64,000 bases of DNA from positions 3,906,001 to 3,970,000 of the forward strand of contig NZ_CP064187.1 in assembly GCF_015353075.1 (NCBI RefSeq). Reading direction: 5' to 3'. The stretch's first letter is position 1, and every line of letters begins with the position of its first letter. The position numbers and the translations under genes are program-made. This stretch comes from Rhizobium sp. 007 (lineage in GTDB: Bacteria; Pseudomonadota; Alphaproteobacteria; Rhizobiales; Rhizobiaceae). Of this stretch, positions 38,465-48,362 are shown piece by piece. The notes under the pieces were generated by a model. That model was not told the origin of the DNA and made no database searches. It saw nothing but the letters and a program-made list of their open reading frames with translations.

Positions 38465-38740
38465 TTACATTTCTTCGCCGAACTTGTCCTGGATCAATCG
38501 ATCCAATGCGTTCAGCGCTTCGGCGGCCTGGTTGCCGCTCGCGGAAACGAGAACGGTCGTGCCCGGACTCGCGGCAAGCATCATCAAGCCCATGATCGAG
38601 GTGCCGCCGACCGTCATTCCGTCCTTGGAGACAGTAACGGCAGCGTCGAATGTTTCGACCATTTGGACGAATTTGGCGGAGGCGCGCGCATGAAGGCCGC
38701 GCTTGTTGACGATGAGCAGTTCCCGGGAAAACGAGGTCAT
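38465..38740 (-). CDS. ptsH: HPr phosphocarrier protein
   Basis: A 91-residue HPr. The phosphorylated His is in KRGLHARASAKFV (about H17), and the regulatory Ser in GGTSIMGLMML (about S48) is the target of HPr kinase, fitting the nearby hprK. The start is uncertain: ATG 38740 (MTSFSRELL) is the usual one, while ATG 38761 overlaps the EIIA stop (ATGA) and adds seven residues. Part of the rhizobial PTS-Ntr relay, which lacks sugar transport. Confidence 0.92.
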   Translation of the reverse strand: MTSFSRELLIVNKRGLHARASAKFVQMVETFDAAVTVSKDGMTVGGTSIMGLMMLAASPGTTVLVSASGNQAAEALNALDRLIQDKFGEEM

Positions 38741-38757
38741 GGCGGGACTTGTTTTCA

Positions 38758-39159
38758 TCATTTGCCACTCAGAACGCGGCTGGCGACGTTGATGTATTTC
38801 CGCCCGGCCTCCGACGCTTCGATGAGCGCCTTTTCCATGTTGTTTTCGCCCCGCACGCCAGCAAGCTTGATCAGCATCGGCAAGTTCATGCCGGCAATCA
38901 CTTCGGTATGACCGCTGCTCATGACCGAAATAGCGAGATTGGAAGGAGTACCCCCGAACATATCGGTCAGGATGACGACGCCGTGGCCATCGTCCGCGCT
39001 AGAGACCGCCTGCAAGATATCCTGCCGTCTCTGATCCATATCGTCTTCGGGGCCGATGCAGACCGTCTCGATAAATTTCTGAGGACCGACGACATGCTCC
39101 ACAGCATGACGAAACTCTTCAGCCAGCTTGCCATGAGTGACAAGCACAAGTCCGATCAT
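38758..39159 (-). CDS. PTS EIIA component, mannose family
   Basis: A 133-residue EIIA of the mannose (ManX) family: VLVTHGKLAEEF holds the phosphorylated His at residue 9, and VVILTDMFGGTPSN follows. It accepts phosphate from HPr. No EIIB or EIIC transport genes are nearby, so its role is regulatory, as in other alphaproteobacteria. Lies between hprK and ptsH. Confidence 0.92.
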   Translation of the reverse strand: MIGLVLVTHGKLAEEFRHAVEHVVGPQKFIETVCIGPEDDMDQRRQDILQAVSSADDGHGVVILTDMFGGTPSNLAISVMSSGHTEVIAGMNLPMLIKLAGVRGENNMEKALIEASEAGRKYINVASRVLSGK

Positions 39160-39311
39160 GATTCAACTGCTCCCAATGGCATATAAACGGTGGCCCCAAT
39201 ATCGCAACGCAGCAATCGCGTCCACCGGTGGGGGCACATCTTGGCCATCAAAAGCCGAAGTGCAAGATAAAAATGCAGACATATGCGGCGAATGCGCCTA
39301 TGCGGCAGGCA

Positions 39312-39764
39312 TTATCGGCCGATGTCCGGTGCCATGGCCATCAAAATCGCGAGAGGTACTGGAGCGTTTGGCAGCAAGCGCAGAGCCGGCAGCGAAAAGC
39401 CTTCTGCGAATTGCGCGACGTCGTTGTCGGGCGGCAGACGATTTTCGCCCGACGTACTGCCGGGCAGCACGGCATAATGCATCGGGGCGAGCGGAACGCT
39501 TTCGCACTTGACGATGCCGGTACCGCGCAGCTCGATCAAACCAGAGATTGCGGGAGGTCGTTCAGCGATCATCTGTCCATCGCGTTTCGACAGAAATACC
39601 TGATCGTCGGCGACCAGTGAGGCGGGCAGCCCCATCCGTTTGGCTTCCGTGATGCACGTGAATGCCAGCATGGATTTACCCCAGCCGGAGGGGCCGACAA
39701 AGAGCAGGCCGGTCTTGTTGACGACGATCGCCGTGGCGTTGATGTTGAAAGTTGCGCCCGTCAT
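39312..39764 (-). CDS. hprK: HPr kinase/phosphorylase, short form
   Basis: A 150-residue protein containing only the C-terminal catalytic domain of HprK. The P-loop GPSGWGKS is at residues 24-31 and the family patch around AISGLIELRGTGIV is conserved, but the N-terminal domain of Firmicute HprK (about 310 residues in total) is absent. This truncated form is typical of rhizobia. It phosphorylates HPr on Ser. The start overlaps the chvG stop by 4 nt; in Agrobacterium/Sinorhizobium hprK is likewise adjacent to the ChvGI pair. Confidence 0.92.
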   Translation of the reverse strand: MTGATFNINATAIVVNKTGLLFVGPSGWGKSMLAFTCITEAKRMGLPASLVADDQVFLSKRDGQMIAERPPAISGLIELRGTGIVKCESVPLAPMHYAVLPGSTSGENRLPPDNDVAQFAEGFSLPALRLLPNAPVPLAILMAMAPDIGR

Positions 39765-41554
39765 GATGACACCGAGACTGCCGGCAGGGCGAGAATGAAG
39801 CGGGCGCCAAGCACTTCTGCCGTTTCTGCATCGATGATGTTTTCGGCACGCAACGAGCCGCCATGTGCCTCCGCGATCTGACGGCTGATCGACAGGCCAA
39901 GACCGGAATTTTGCCCGAACCCTTCTGACTCGGGCCGGTCGGTATAGAAGCGCTCAAAGATGCGGTCGATATTTTCAGCCTGGATGCCCGGACCGTTGTC
40001 TTCGATATAGACAATGCAGCGTGACCGTGTGCGGAACAGCCGGACGGTGATCTTGCCGCCTTCATCCGGAACGAAGGAGCGGGCATTCTCGATGAGGTTG
40101 GTGATGATCTGGCCGATACGGAGATCATGACCATTGACGACGAAACGCGTCTTGACGCCGGGCTTGCGTTCGATCGCGAGCTCGATCTGTACCTCTTTGT
40201 TCTTGTGGCGAATCTGCCTTGAAACCTCCACCAGATCGCTGAGGAATACCTCGAGATCGACGGATCGGGCATCGACACGGGCAAGTTCGGCATCGAGGCG
40301 CGAGGCGTCGGAGATATCGCTGATGAGGCGATCGAGGCGGCGGACGTCGTGCTGGATCACATCCATCAACCGCTTCTTGGAATCGTCCGACTTGGCTAGC
40401 GGCAGCGTTTCCACGGCGCTGCGAAGCGAGGTCAGTGGGTTCTTGAGCTCATGGCTGACATCGGCGGCAAAGCTCTCGATCGCATCGATACGGTCATAAA
40501 GTGCGGTTGTCATCTCGCGGAGCGCGATCGAAAGGTTGCCGATCTCGTCCTGGCGGGCCGAGAAATCCGGGATTTCCTCGCGCTCCTTTGCGCCGCGCCG
40601 GACGCGGATCGCCGCAGCCGAGAGACGGCGAAGCGGATTGGCGATGGTCGACGAAAGGACCAGCGACAACAGAACGTTGACGAGTGTCGCCACACCGAAG
40701 ACGCGCATGATCGCCAAGCGTTCGGCATGAACGATGTTGTCGATGTCACCGGCCTGCGTCGAAAGCAGCAGAACGCCGAGAACGGCACGAAAACGCTGGA
40801 TCGGGACAGCTACAGAGACGATGAGTGCGCCCTTGTCAGTGGTGCGTACAACGGCGCCGCGCACTCCCGTCAACGCATTCATCACTTCCGGATAGATCGA
40901 CCCGTCGCCACCCGGCGCTTCCTTGTAGACCGGCAGATTCCCAGGCTGGAGCGCCTTGTTGAAAAGCGTTGTAAGCCATTCAGCCCAAGTCTGCTTCTCT
41001 TCCTCCACCGGCGGCAGGTCGAAGCGCAAGACCTGACCTCGCGAATAGAGATGGCGCGAATCGAGAAGCAAGTTGGCATCGGCATCAAAGATGCGGGCAC
41101 GCGTCCGCGTGGGCGAGATCAGCCGTCTGAGAACCGGTGCTACCTTTTCCGGATCGATCGGGAATTCAAGATCCTCATCATTCGGGACGGGCGTAATGCT
41201 CTGCCCGGCCTGCAGTTCGAGAAGCTTCTGCGGATCGATGGTGATCGAGTTCGTATCGACGGAGGCCGATGCCGAAACCGCACCGGCGATGATTTCGCCC
41301 TGCGTGAGCAAGCTCTCGACGCGGGCGTCGATCAGGCCCTCGCGAAACTGGTTGAGGTAAAGAATGCCGCCGACCAGGACGAGCAGTGCTGCGAGATTGA
41401 AGAAGAGGATGCGGCGCGTCAGGCTCGAAAAGACCGCATTGCCGAAGATGCGGCGAATGATGGTGAAGGGATGCGACCAGCGCCTTCCCCTGACACGGCG
41501 GCCGCTCAAGCCTTCCGCGTCATCCAAATCCCTTTCCTGCACCAACTGTGCCAA
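39761..41554 (-). CDS. chvG: Two-component sensor histidine kinase ChvG (ExoS)
   Basis: A 597-residue sensor kinase. TM1 is about residues 45-68 (ILFFNLAALLVLVGGILYL), followed by a periplasmic domain of about 210 residues, TM2 near 285-305, HAMP, and DHp with DVSHELKNPLTSL. The HATPase motifs are LIENARSF and EDNGPGIQ. A TTG start at 41554 (MAQLVQERD) agrees with ChvG/ExoS N-termini. It senses low pH and envelope state; in plant-associated rhizobia it is needed for infection. It follows chvI after 77 nt. Confidence 0.95.
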   Translation of the reverse strand: MAQLVQERDLDDAEGLSGRRVRGRRWSHPFTIIRRIFGNAVFSSLTRRILFFNLAALLVLVGGILYLNQFREGLIDARVESLLTQGEIIAGAVSASASVDTNSITIDPQKLLELQAGQSITPVPNDEDLEFPIDPEKVAPVLRRLISPTRTRARIFDADANLLLDSRHLYSRGQVLRFDLPPVEEEKQTWAEWLTTLFNKALQPGNLPVYKEAPGGDGSIYPEVMNALTGVRGAVVRTTDKGALIVSVAVPIQRFRAVLGVLLLSTQAGDIDNIVHAERLAIMRVFGVATLVNVLLSLVLSSTIANPLRRLSAAAIRVRRGAKEREEIPDFSARQDEIGNLSIALREMTTALYDRIDAIESFAADVSHELKNPLTSLRSAVETLPLAKSDDSKKRLMDVIQHDVRRLDRLISDISDASRLDAELARVDARSVDLEVFLSDLVEVSRQIRHKNKEVQIELAIERKPGVKTRFVVNGHDLRIGQIITNLIENARSFVPDEGGKITVRLFRTRSRCIVYIEDNGPGIQAENIDRIFERFYTDRPESEGFGQNSGLGLSISRQIAEAHGGSLRAENIIDAETAEVLGARFILALPAVSVSS

Positions 41555-41631
41555 CGACAGGCCCTTTCGGAGGGCGTGGCGGTCTCCCGCCTCCAGCCCT
41601 CGACAATACTCATGCGCCGCGCCGACAGGCG

Positions 41632-42363
41632 TCAGGCTGCTTCGCGGAAGCGGTATCCCACTCCGTAAAGCGTTTCAATCATATCAAAGTCGGTATCGAC
41701 CATCTTGAATTTCTTGCGAAGCCGCTTGATGTGGCTGTCGATGGTACGGTCGTCGACATAGACCTGTTCGTCATAGGCCGCGTCCATCAACGCGTCGCGG
41801 CTTTTCACCACGCCCGGCCGCTGTGCGAGCGAGTGAAGGATCAGGAACTCGGTTACCGTCAGCGTCACCGGTTCGCTCTTCCATGTGCAGGTATGGCGTT
41901 CCTGGTCCATCACCAGCTGGCCGCGTTCGAGTGAGCGCGCGAGCTGGGCAGCGCCTGTTTTTGGCGCGGCGCCAGCGCCAGCAACCGTCGTTGTTTCCCG
42001 GCTGGAAGCGCGGCGAAGCACGGCGCGGACCCGTTCCACGAGCAGTCGCTGGGAGAATGGCTTGGTGATGAAGTCATCGGCGCCCATCTTCAGGCCGAAC
42101 AGTTCGTCGATCTCCTCGTCCTTGGAAGTGAGGAAAATCACCGGCATATCGGATTTCTGCCGCAACCGGCGCAAGAGCTCCATTCCATCCATGCGCGGCA
42201 TCTTGATATCGAAGATAGCGAGTTGCGGAGGGCGCGCGATAAGGCCATCGAGGGCCGAGGCGCCATCCGTATAGGTTTCGACCTTGTATCCTTCGGCTTC
42301 CAGTGCGATCGACACGGAAGTCAGGATGTTGCGGTCGTCGTCAACGAGCGCGATTGTCGCCAT
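41632..42363 (-). CDS. chvI: Two-component response regulator ChvI
   Basis: A 243-residue OmpR-family regulator: receiver domain with phospho-acceptor Asp52 ([12 protein letters not shown]) and Lys in DDFITKPFS, and a C-terminal winged helix ending [16 protein letters not shown] 42363 ([12 protein letters not shown]) is chosen, with GGAG upstream. Controls acid and envelope stress genes and exopolysaccharide in rhizobia. Divergent from pckA. Confidence 0.96.
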   Translation of the reverse strand: MATIALVDDDRNILTSVSIALEAEGYKVETYTDGASALDGLIARPPQLAIFDIKMPRMDGMELLRRLRQKSDMPVIFLTSKDEEIDELFGLKMGADDFITKPFSQRLLVERVRAVLRRASSRETTTVAGAGAAPKTGAAQLARSLERGQLVMDQERHTCTWKSEPVTLTVTEFLILHSLAQRPGVVKSRDALMDAAYDEQVYVDDRTIDSHIKRLRKKFKMVDTDFDMIETLYGVGYRFREAA

Positions 42364-42705
42364 GGTGTTCGTCTCCGTCATCTATGCGCATCTCCCGGAA
42401 TTTCTGATGTCCCCAGGCCGGCCCAACGACCGGATGCGCTTATGGAGGATAAAGGTGGAACAAATTGTGGCAAAGATAAAGGGCAGGCATTGCTGCAATG
42501 TGCAAATGGTGGACGCACGTGGCGCGGCAAAAACCAATCCAAAACGCTTAATTCAAACGATTTAAAATACGCGAAGGAAATTTAAATCGATTAATTATTT
42601 GATATCATTATATTTTCGCCATTTCGCACTATTGCTTTTTAAAATTGGCCACCTTAGTTTTCCTCTTAGTTTTAACGGCGGGAGCCTTGGACGAAAGGAA
42701 AAGCC
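42364..42705. promoter_or_regulatory. Divergent regulatory region between chvI and pckA
   Basis: A 342-bp gene-free region, strongly AT-rich at 42540-42670. It contains a perfect inverted repeat CGATTTAAA (42558-42566)/TTTAAATCG (42581-42589) with a 14-bp spacer, about 120 bp from the pckA start. It must hold promoters for both genes. Carbon-source and ChvGI/PTS-Ntr control of pckA would act here, but no specific binding site is proven. Confidence 0.6.
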
Positions 42706-44316
42706 ATGGAGACGTTCGGAATTCACAACCCGGCGATAACGCTGGCGACGATTGGTTTGGGCCGCGCAAAAAGCGTCCACTATAACCTCACCGCCGCCTC
42801 CCTTTATGAAGAAGCGATTCGCCGCGGTGAAGCCGAACTGACGGCCCAAGGCGCCCTTCGTGCATTGACGGGACAACATACCGGCCGCTCGCCACGCGAC
42901 AAATTCGTCGTTCGCGATGCCAATACGGACGGCGAAATCTGGTGGGACAACAACAAGCCGATGTCGCCGGAGCATTTTGACTTGCTGCATCAGGATATGC
43001 TGGCGCATGCCGCCGGCAAGGAGCTTTTCGCCGAGGACCTGATCGGCGGCGCCGACAAGAACTACTCGCTGCCGACGCGTGTCGTGACGGAGTTTGCCTG
43101 GCACTCGCTTTTCATCCGCAATCTTCTGATCCGTCCGGAGCTTTCTGCCCTTGCATCCTTCGTGCCGAAACTGACGATCATCGATCTGCCGAGCTTCAAG
43201 GCCGATCCGAAGCGTCACGGCTGCCGCAGCGAGACGGTAATTGCATGTGACCTCACGAACGGTCTCGTGCTGATCGGCGGCACATCCTATGCTGGAGAGA
43301 TGAAGAAATCCGTCTTCACCGTACTCAACTACCTGCTGCCGGCAAAGGGCGTCATGCCGATGCATTGCTCGGCGAATGTCGGCCCGGATGGTGATTCTGC
43401 GGTTTTCTTCGGCCTCTCCGGCACCGGCAAGACGACGCTGTCGGCTGATCCGTCGCGCACCCTGATCGGAGACGACGAGCATGGCTGGGGCGAAAACGGC
43501 ATCTTCAACTTCGAAGGCGGCTGCTATGCCAAGACAATCCGTCTTTCGGCGGAGGCCGAGCCGGAAATCTACGCGACAACGCAGCGTTTCGGCACTGTAC
43601 TGGAAAACGTCGTGCTCAACGAACTGTGCGAGCCCGATTTCGACGATGGCTCGTTGACGGAAAACACGCGCTGCGCCTATCCGCTGAATTTCATTCCCAA
43701 TGCCTCGAAGACGGGCCTTGCCGCTCATCCGAAGACGATCATCATGCTGACGGCGGATGCTTTCGGCGTCATGCCGCCGATTGCGCGACTGACGCCGGAT
43801 CAGGCCATGTATCACTTCCTTTCCGGCTACACCGCAAAGGTCGCCGGCACGGAAAAGGGAGTGACGGAACCAGAAGCGACATTCTCGACCTGCTTCGGTG
43901 CGCCGTTCATGCCGCGTCATCCAACCGAATATGGCAATCTGCTGAAAGAACTCATCCATCGCCACGGTGTTGAATGCTGGCTTGTCAATACCGGTTGGAC
44001 GGGTGGTGCTTATGGTACTGGCAAGCGCATGCCGATCAAGGCCACGCGTGCTTTGCTGTCGGCAGCGCTCTCCGGCGAACTGGCCAAGGCAGATTTCCGC
44101 ATTGATCCGAATTTCGGTTTCGCGGTGCCCGTTACTGTCGCTGGCGTCGAAAGCGGTATTCTCGATCCGCGCTCTACGTGGGCCAACGGTGCAGCCTATG
44201 ATATTCAGGCAGAGAAGCTCGTCTCCATGTTCATTTCGAACTTCGCGAAGTTTGAGGCACATGTCGACGGCGGCGTGCGCGATGCGGCACCCGGCATCAA
44301 GGCTGCGGCCGAATAG
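42706..44316 (+). CDS. pckA: Phosphoenolpyruvate carboxykinase (ATP)
   Basis: A 536-residue enzyme that converts oxaloacetate and ATP to PEP for gluconeogenesis, needed for growth on C4-dicarboxylates. The kinase P-loop [14 protein letters not shown] lies near residue 235; [12 protein letters not shown] and the metal site region [11 protein letters not shown] are conserved. A good ribosome site (GAAAGGAAAAGCC) precedes ATG 42706. It ends in a strong terminator overlapping a parS-like palindrome. Confidence 0.97.
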   Translation: METFGIHNPAITLATIGLGRAKSVHYNLTAASLYEEAIRRGEAELTAQGALRALTGQHTGRSPRDKFVVRDANTDGEIWWDNNKPMSPEHFDLLHQDMLAHAAGKELFAEDLIGGADKNYSLPTRVVTEFAWHSLFIRNLLIRPELSALASFVPKLTIIDLPSFKADPKRHGCRSETVIACDLTNGLVLIGGTSYAGEMKKSVFTVLNYLLPAKGVMPMHCSANVGPDGDSAVFFGLSGTGKTTLSADPSRTLIGDDEHGWGENGIFNFEGGCYAKTIRLSAEAEPEIYATTQRFGTVLENVVLNELCEPDFDDGSLTENTRCAYPLNFIPNASKTGLAAHPKTIIMLTADAFGVMPPIARLTPDQAMYHFLSGYTAKVAGTEKGVTEPEATFSTCFGAPFMPRHPTEYGNLLKELIHRHGVECWLVNTGWTGGAYGTGKRMPIKATRALLSAALSGELAKADFRIDPNFGFAVPVTVAGVESGILDPRSTWANGAAYDIQAEKLVSMFISNFAKFEAHVDGGVRDAAPGIKAAAE

Positions 44317-44331
44317 GTTCTAAAATATTGA

Positions 44332-44347
44332 TGATTCACGTGAAACC
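44332..44347. other. Second parS-like ParB site
   Basis: TGATTCACGTGAAACC matches parS TGTTTCACGTGAAACA at 14 of 16 positions with the same perfect core TTCACGTGAA. It shares the 14-mer GATTCACGTGAAAC with the site at 3341. It is intergenic after pckA and overlaps the 5' end of the pckA terminator stem. Confidence 0.65.
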
Positions 44348-44374
44348 CGGCCCATTCCGCCGGGTTTTTCTTTG
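44343..44374 (+). terminator. Terminator after pckA
   Basis: Nine-bp stem AAACCCGGC/GCCGGGTTT with a 7-nt loop, followed by TTCTTT. Confidence 0.88.
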
Positions 44375-44413
44375 CGTGTTTTAAAATTCCCGCGGATATG
44401 AGATAGAAGCCGC

Positions 44414-44848
44414 ATGGCCAGCGACGCGCTCTATATCAACGACGGGATCACCATCGCTGGATGGGAGCTGACGGAACAATTCGTTCTGGCTGGCGGTCCC
44501 GGCGGCCAAAATGTCAACAAGGTTTCGACGGCCGTCCAGCTGTTCTTCAATATCCCGAATTCACCTTCGCTTCCCGATCGCGTCAAGACCAATGCCATAA
44601 AGCTTGCCGGCAAGCGCATGTCGAAAGAGGGCGTGCTGATGATCGAGGCAAGCCGCTTTCGCAGCCAGGATCGCAATCGCGAGGATGCGCGAGAACGCCT
44701 CAAGGAACTGATCCTTGAGGCCGCCAAGCCCCCACCGCGGCCGCGCAAGAAAACGAAACCGACCAAAGGCTCGATCGAACGCCGCCTGAAGGAAAAATCC
44801 GGCCGCGCCGAAGTGAAGAAGATGCGCAGCCGTCCCGGTGGAGAATGA
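44414..44848 (+). CDS. arfB: Alternative ribosome-rescue peptidyl-tRNA hydrolase ArfB
   Basis: A 144-residue release-factor-like protein. The GGQ catalytic motif is at residues 30-32 in LAGGPGGQNVNKVSTAV, followed by the basic C-terminal tail (RPRKKTKPTKGSIERRLKEK) that threads into the empty mRNA channel. It hydrolyses peptidyl-tRNA on stalled ribosomes. Domain 1 and codon-recognition domains of RF1/RF2 are absent, as expected. alkB starts 1 nt after its stop. Confidence 0.93.
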   Translation: MASDALYINDGITIAGWELTEQFVLAGGPGGQNVNKVSTAVQLFFNIPNSPSLPDRVKTNAIKLAGKRMSKEGVLMIEASRFRSQDRNREDARERLKELILEAAKPPPRPRKKTKPTKGSIERRLKEKSGRAEVKKMRSRPGGE

Positions 44849-44849
44849 T

Positions 44850-45461
44850 ATGACGGAGCTTTCGACCGGCGTCCGTCACTTCCCGGAATATCTGGACCGC
44901 GCCCGGCAGGAAGCGTTCGTCGAAATGATCCGCGGCATTGTCGCCGAGGCTCCGCTTTTCGTGCCCGTGATGCCGAGCACGGGCAAACCGATGTCGGTCC
45001 GGATGAGCAATTGCGGTCCACTGGGCTGGGTCACCGATAAGGAGCGCGGCTACCGCTATCAATCGACGCATCCTGTCACCGGCAGGCCGTGGCCGGCGAT
45101 GCCGGACGTCTTGCTCGACATCTGGAACGATGTTTCCGAATGCGAAAAACCGCCGCAGGCTTGCCTGATCAATTTCTATTCAGACGACGCAAGAATGGGT
45201 CTGCATCAAGACAGGGACGAGCAGGATTTGAAGGCGCCTGTCGTTTCGATCTCTCTCGGCAACAGTTGTCTTTTCCGCATCGGCGGGCTTTCCCGCACAG
45301 ACCGCACGCAGTCGGTCAAACTCGCCAGCGGCGATATCGTGGTGCTTGGGGGCGAAGGGCGTCTATGCTTTCACGGCGTCGACCGCATCTATCCGACAAC
45401 TTCGACGCTGCTCAAGAATGGCGGGCGGATCAATCTGACGTTAAGGCGTGTGGATCCGTGA
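44850..45461 (+). CDS. alkB: AlkB-type DNA/RNA oxidative demethylase
   Basis: A 203-residue Fe(II)/2-oxoglutarate dioxygenase that repairs 1-methyladenine and 3-methylcytosine. The iron ligands are in GLHQDRDEQD (HxD) and CFHGVDRI (distal His); RINLTLRR holds the 2-oxoglutarate arginines. ATG 44850 (MTELSTGVRHF) has GGTGGAG upstream and follows arfB by one base. Convergent with coaA, 6 nt apart. Confidence 0.93.
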   Translation: MTELSTGVRHFPEYLDRARQEAFVEMIRGIVAEAPLFVPVMPSTGKPMSVRMSNCGPLGWVTDKERGYRYQSTHPVTGRPWPAMPDVLLDIWNDVSECEKPPQACLINFYSDDARMGLHQDRDEQDLKAPVVSISLGNSCLFRIGGLSRTDRTQSVKLASGDIVVLGGEGRLCFHGVDRIYPTTSTLLKNGGRINLTLRRVDP

Positions 45462-45467
45462 ATCCGG

Positions 45468-46463
45468 CTAAAGCTTCCTTAGGGCGACCTGCTCGATGAG
45501 GTGGTTTTCGCCCTTGCGCAGGATCAGATCAGCCCGTGGGCGGGTCGGCAGGATGTTCTGCCGGAGATTCTTCAGGTTGATGTTGGCCCAAAGCCCTTCG
45601 GCGATCGAAAGCGCTTCTTTTTCGCTGATCGAGGCATAGCGATGGAAATAGGAATTCGGATCGCGGAAGGCGGTTTCGCGCAGACGCATGAAGCGTGTGA
45701 CATACCAGTTGTGGATCAGTTCTTCTTCGGCATCGATGTAGATCGAGAAATCGAAGAAGTCGGAAACCATCGGCACGATCTTGCCGTCGGCCGGAAGGTC
45801 GCGCGACTGCAGAACGTTGATGCCTTCGAAAACCAGGATGTCGGGCCGGTCGATGATCGTGTATTCGTTCGGAACGACGTCATAGACCAGATGAGAATAG
45901 ACGGGCGCCTTGACATTCGGCTGTCCGGCCTTGATCGCGGAGAGAAATTTCAGGATGGCGCCTGTGTCGTAGCTTTCGGGAAAGCCCTTGCGCTGCATCA
46001 GGTTTTCCCGCTCGAGCACTGCGTTTTGATGCAGAAAGCCGTCGGTCGTGATCAGGTCGACCTTTGGACTCGATGGCCAGCGCCGCAGGAGTTCCTTCAA
46101 GATACGCGCGGTCGTTGATTTCCCGACGGCGACGGAGCCGGCGATGCCGATGACGAATGGCGTTTTCGTCACGTCGGACAAGCTCAGGAACCGGTTGCGC
46201 TGTTCAAAGAGCAATTGCGATGATTCGACATGTGAGGAGAGCAGACGCGACAGCGAGAGGTAGATGCGCCGGACTTCGTCGAGATCGACCGGATCGCCCA
46301 TCGAGCGCAGTCTCGCGACCTCCTCGGCCGTTAGCGTGAGCGGCGTATCGGCGCGGAACTTTGCCCATTCCTCGGAAGAAAAGAAATTATACGGCGAATA
46401 GGAATTCGCCTGGAAGTGATCGAGCGTTTCTGGCGCCCCAAGAATTTGCGTCGCGATACTCAT
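45468..46463 (-). CDS. coaA: Pantothenate kinase (type I)
   Basis: A 331-residue kinase, first and regulated step of CoA synthesis. The P-loop is [28 protein letters not shown] and RADLILRKG follow. Length and motifs match E. coli CoaA. Its ATG overlaps the hisE stop (ATGA), placing it as the last gene of the leftward his cluster. Confidence 0.96.
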   Translation of the reverse strand: MSIATQILGAPETLDHFQANSYSPYNFFSSEEWAKFRADTPLTLTAEEVARLRSMGDPVDLDEVRRIYLSLSRLLSSHVESSQLLFEQRNRFLSLSDVTKTPFVIGIAGSVAVGKSTTARILKELLRRWPSSPKVDLITTDGFLHQNAVLERENLMQRKGFPESYDTGAILKFLSAIKAGQPNVKAPVYSHLVYDVVPNEYTIIDRPDILVFEGINVLQSRDLPADGKIVPMVSDFFDFSIYIDAEEELIHNWYVTRFMRLRETAFRDPNSYFHRYASISEKEALSIAEGLWANINLKNLRQNILPTRPRADLILRKGENHLIEQVALRKL

Positions 46464-46783
46464 GAACTCTGCCGGCTGGCCTTTTCCTTGACGCCGGATT
46501 GAGCCGTACGCCGCTCAAGCTCCGCCATCACATCCTGCAACGGAATGCCTGCTATCTTCAATACGACCAAAAGGTGATAGAGGAGGTCGGCCGCCTCGTA
46601 GGTAAGATTGGCGCGATCCGCCGCCACAGCAGCCATGACGGTTTCAATGGCTTCTTCGCCGAGTTTCTTTGCTGCCTTCTGCTGTCCGGCGGCAACGAGC
46701 TTCGCCGTCCAGGATTCATCCGGTGAGGCCTTCGACCGCTCGTCGACGATCTTTTCCAGATCGGAAAGGGAAAATCCGGTCAT
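46460..46783 (-). CDS. hisE: Phosphoribosyl-ATP pyrophosphatase
   Basis: A 107-residue MazG-fold enzyme performing the second step of histidine synthesis. [18 protein letters not shown] with the metal-binding glutamates and [14 protein letters not shown] are conserved. ATG 46783 ([13 protein letters not shown]); longer in-frame starts lie inside hisF. HisI is not fused and is not in the window. Confidence 0.95.
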   Translation of the reverse strand: MTGFSLSDLEKIVDERSKASPDESWTAKLVAAGQQKAAKKLGEEAIETVMAAVAADRANLTYEAADLLYHLLVVLKIAGIPLQDVMAELERRTAQSGVKEKASRQSS

Positions 46784-46797
46784 ACTGTCGCTTTCAA

Positions 46798-47586
46798 TCA
46801 GTCGAGGCGCATCGCAATGCCATGCGAAGACATATAGTGCTTCGCTTCGCCGACGGAATAGGTGCCGAAATGGAAGATGGAGGCAGCGAGCACGGCATTG
46901 GCATGCCCATCCTTCACGCCTGCGACCAGATCGTCGAGATCGCCGACGCCGCCCGATGCAATGACGGGCACGCGAACGCAATCGGCGATCGCCCGGGTGA
47001 GCTCAAGATCGTAGCCGACTTTCGTGCCGTCGCGATCCATCGAGGTGACAAGCAGCTCGCCGGCGCCGCGGGCAACCATCTTCTGTGCAAATTCCACGGC
47101 ATCGATGCCGGTCGCGTTGCGGCCGCCGTGGGTATAGATTTCCCAGGCGCTCAAGTTGTCCTGGCCAACAGCCTGCGTGCGCCGCCGCTTGGCGTCGATC
47201 GAAACGACGATGCATTGGTCGCCGAACTTGTCGGCAGCTTCAGCGACGAAGTCCGGATTGTTCACGGCCGCCGAATTGATCGAGACCTTGTCGGCACCGC
47301 AGAGCAGCAGCTTGCGGATATCGCCGATGCTGCGCACGCCGCCGCCGACAGTCAGCGGCATGAAGCACTGTTCGGCGGTGCGGGAAACGACATCGAAGAT
47401 CGTTTCGCGATTGTCCGATGAGGCCGTGATGTCGAGGAAGCAGAGCTCGTCTGCGCCTGCAGCATCATAGGCTTTCGCAGCCTCGACCGGATCACCGGCA
47501 TCGATCAGGTTGACGAAGTTGACGCCCTTGACGACACGGCCGTCTTTGACGTCGAGGCAAGGGATGACGCGGGCTTTCAGGGTCAT
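46798..47586 (-). CDS. hisF: Imidazole glycerol phosphate synthase cyclase subunit
   Basis: A 262-residue TIM barrel. The N-terminal [19 protein letters not shown] holds the first catalytic Asp, and TSMDRDGTK the second. It uses ammonia from HisH to close the imidazole ring and releases AICAR. The start overlaps the hisA stop by 4 nt. Confidence 0.97.
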   Translation of the reverse strand: MTLKARVIPCLDVKDGRVVKGVNFVNLIDAGDPVEAAKAYDAAGADELCFLDITASSDNRETIFDVVSRTAEQCFMPLTVGGGVRSIGDIRKLLLCGADKVSINSAAVNNPDFVAEAADKFGDQCIVVSIDAKRRRTQAVGQDNLSAWEIYTHGGRNATGIDAVEFAQKMVARGAGELLVTSMDRDGTKVGYDLELTRAIADCVRVPVIASGGVGDLDDLVAGVKDGHANAVLAASIFHFGTYSVGEAKHYMSSHGIAMRLD

Positions 47587-48332
47587 TGTGTGTCTTCCTT
47601 CTCCCGCGCCGCCTTGATCAGTGCCAAGGCTTCCCGAGGATCAATACGTCCATCATACAGCGCACGGCCTGAGATGGCACCTTCCAGCTTGCGGGCGTCG
47701 GGCTGCAACATGCGCTTCACATCCTCGATCGAAGCGAGCCCGCCCGAGGCAATCACCGGGATCGAAACGGCATCGGCAAGCTCCAGTGTCGAGGTCCAGT
47801 TGATGCCGGTCAGGATCCCATCGCGATCGATGTCGGTGTAGATGATTGCCGCGACGCCGGCACCTTCGAATTTCCTGGCAAGTTCGACGACGCCAAGCTC
47901 GGAGGCTTCCGCCCAGCCCTCCACGGCCACCTTGCCGCCCTTCGCATCGATGCCGACGGCGACGCTGCCCGGAAACTGCTTGCAGGCCTCGATGACCAGC
48001 GCCGGATCGCGAACGGCAACCGTACCGAGGATCACACGTGTCAGGCCGCGGGAGAGCCAGTTTTCGATATGCGCCAGCGTTCGGATGCCACCGCCGAGCT
48101 GCACCGGATTCTTCGTTGCCTTGAGGATCGTGTCGACGGCCGCGCCATTGACGCTTTCGCCGGCAAAGGCGCCGTTGAGGTCAACAACGTGCAGCCATTC
48201 GAAGCCCTGGTCTTCGAAAGTTTTCGCCTGTGCGGCAGGGTCGGGGTTGTAGACCGTTGCCTGCTCCATATCGCCGAGCTTCAGGCGAACGCATTGGCCG
48301 TCCTTGAGGTCGATGGCGGGAAATAGGATCAT
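47583..48332 (-). CDS. hisA: ProFAR isomerase
   Basis: A 249-residue TIM barrel paralogous to HisF, isomerising ProFAR to [21 protein letters not shown] holds the first catalytic Asp, and [10 protein letters not shown] contains the second. Downstream of hisH with a 30-nt gap. Confidence 0.97.
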   Translation of the reverse strand: MILFPAIDLKDGQCVRLKLGDMEQATVYNPDPAAQAKTFEDQGFEWLHVVDLNGAFAGESVNGAAVDTILKATKNPVQLGGGIRTLAHIENWLSRGLTRVILGTVAVRDPALVIEACKQFPGSVAVGIDAKGGKVAVEGWAEASELGVVELARKFEGAGVAAIIYTDIDRDGILTGINWTSTLELADAVSIPVIASGGLASIEDVKRMLQPDARKLEGAISGRALYDGRIDPREALALIKAAREKEDTQ

Positions 48333-48362
48333 GTTGGTTCAGTCCTTGCGGTCTGCGCGAGC

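Noticed and set aside
42595..44262. 555-residue minus-strand ORF
   Set aside because: Antisense shadow of pckA; no recognisable domain.
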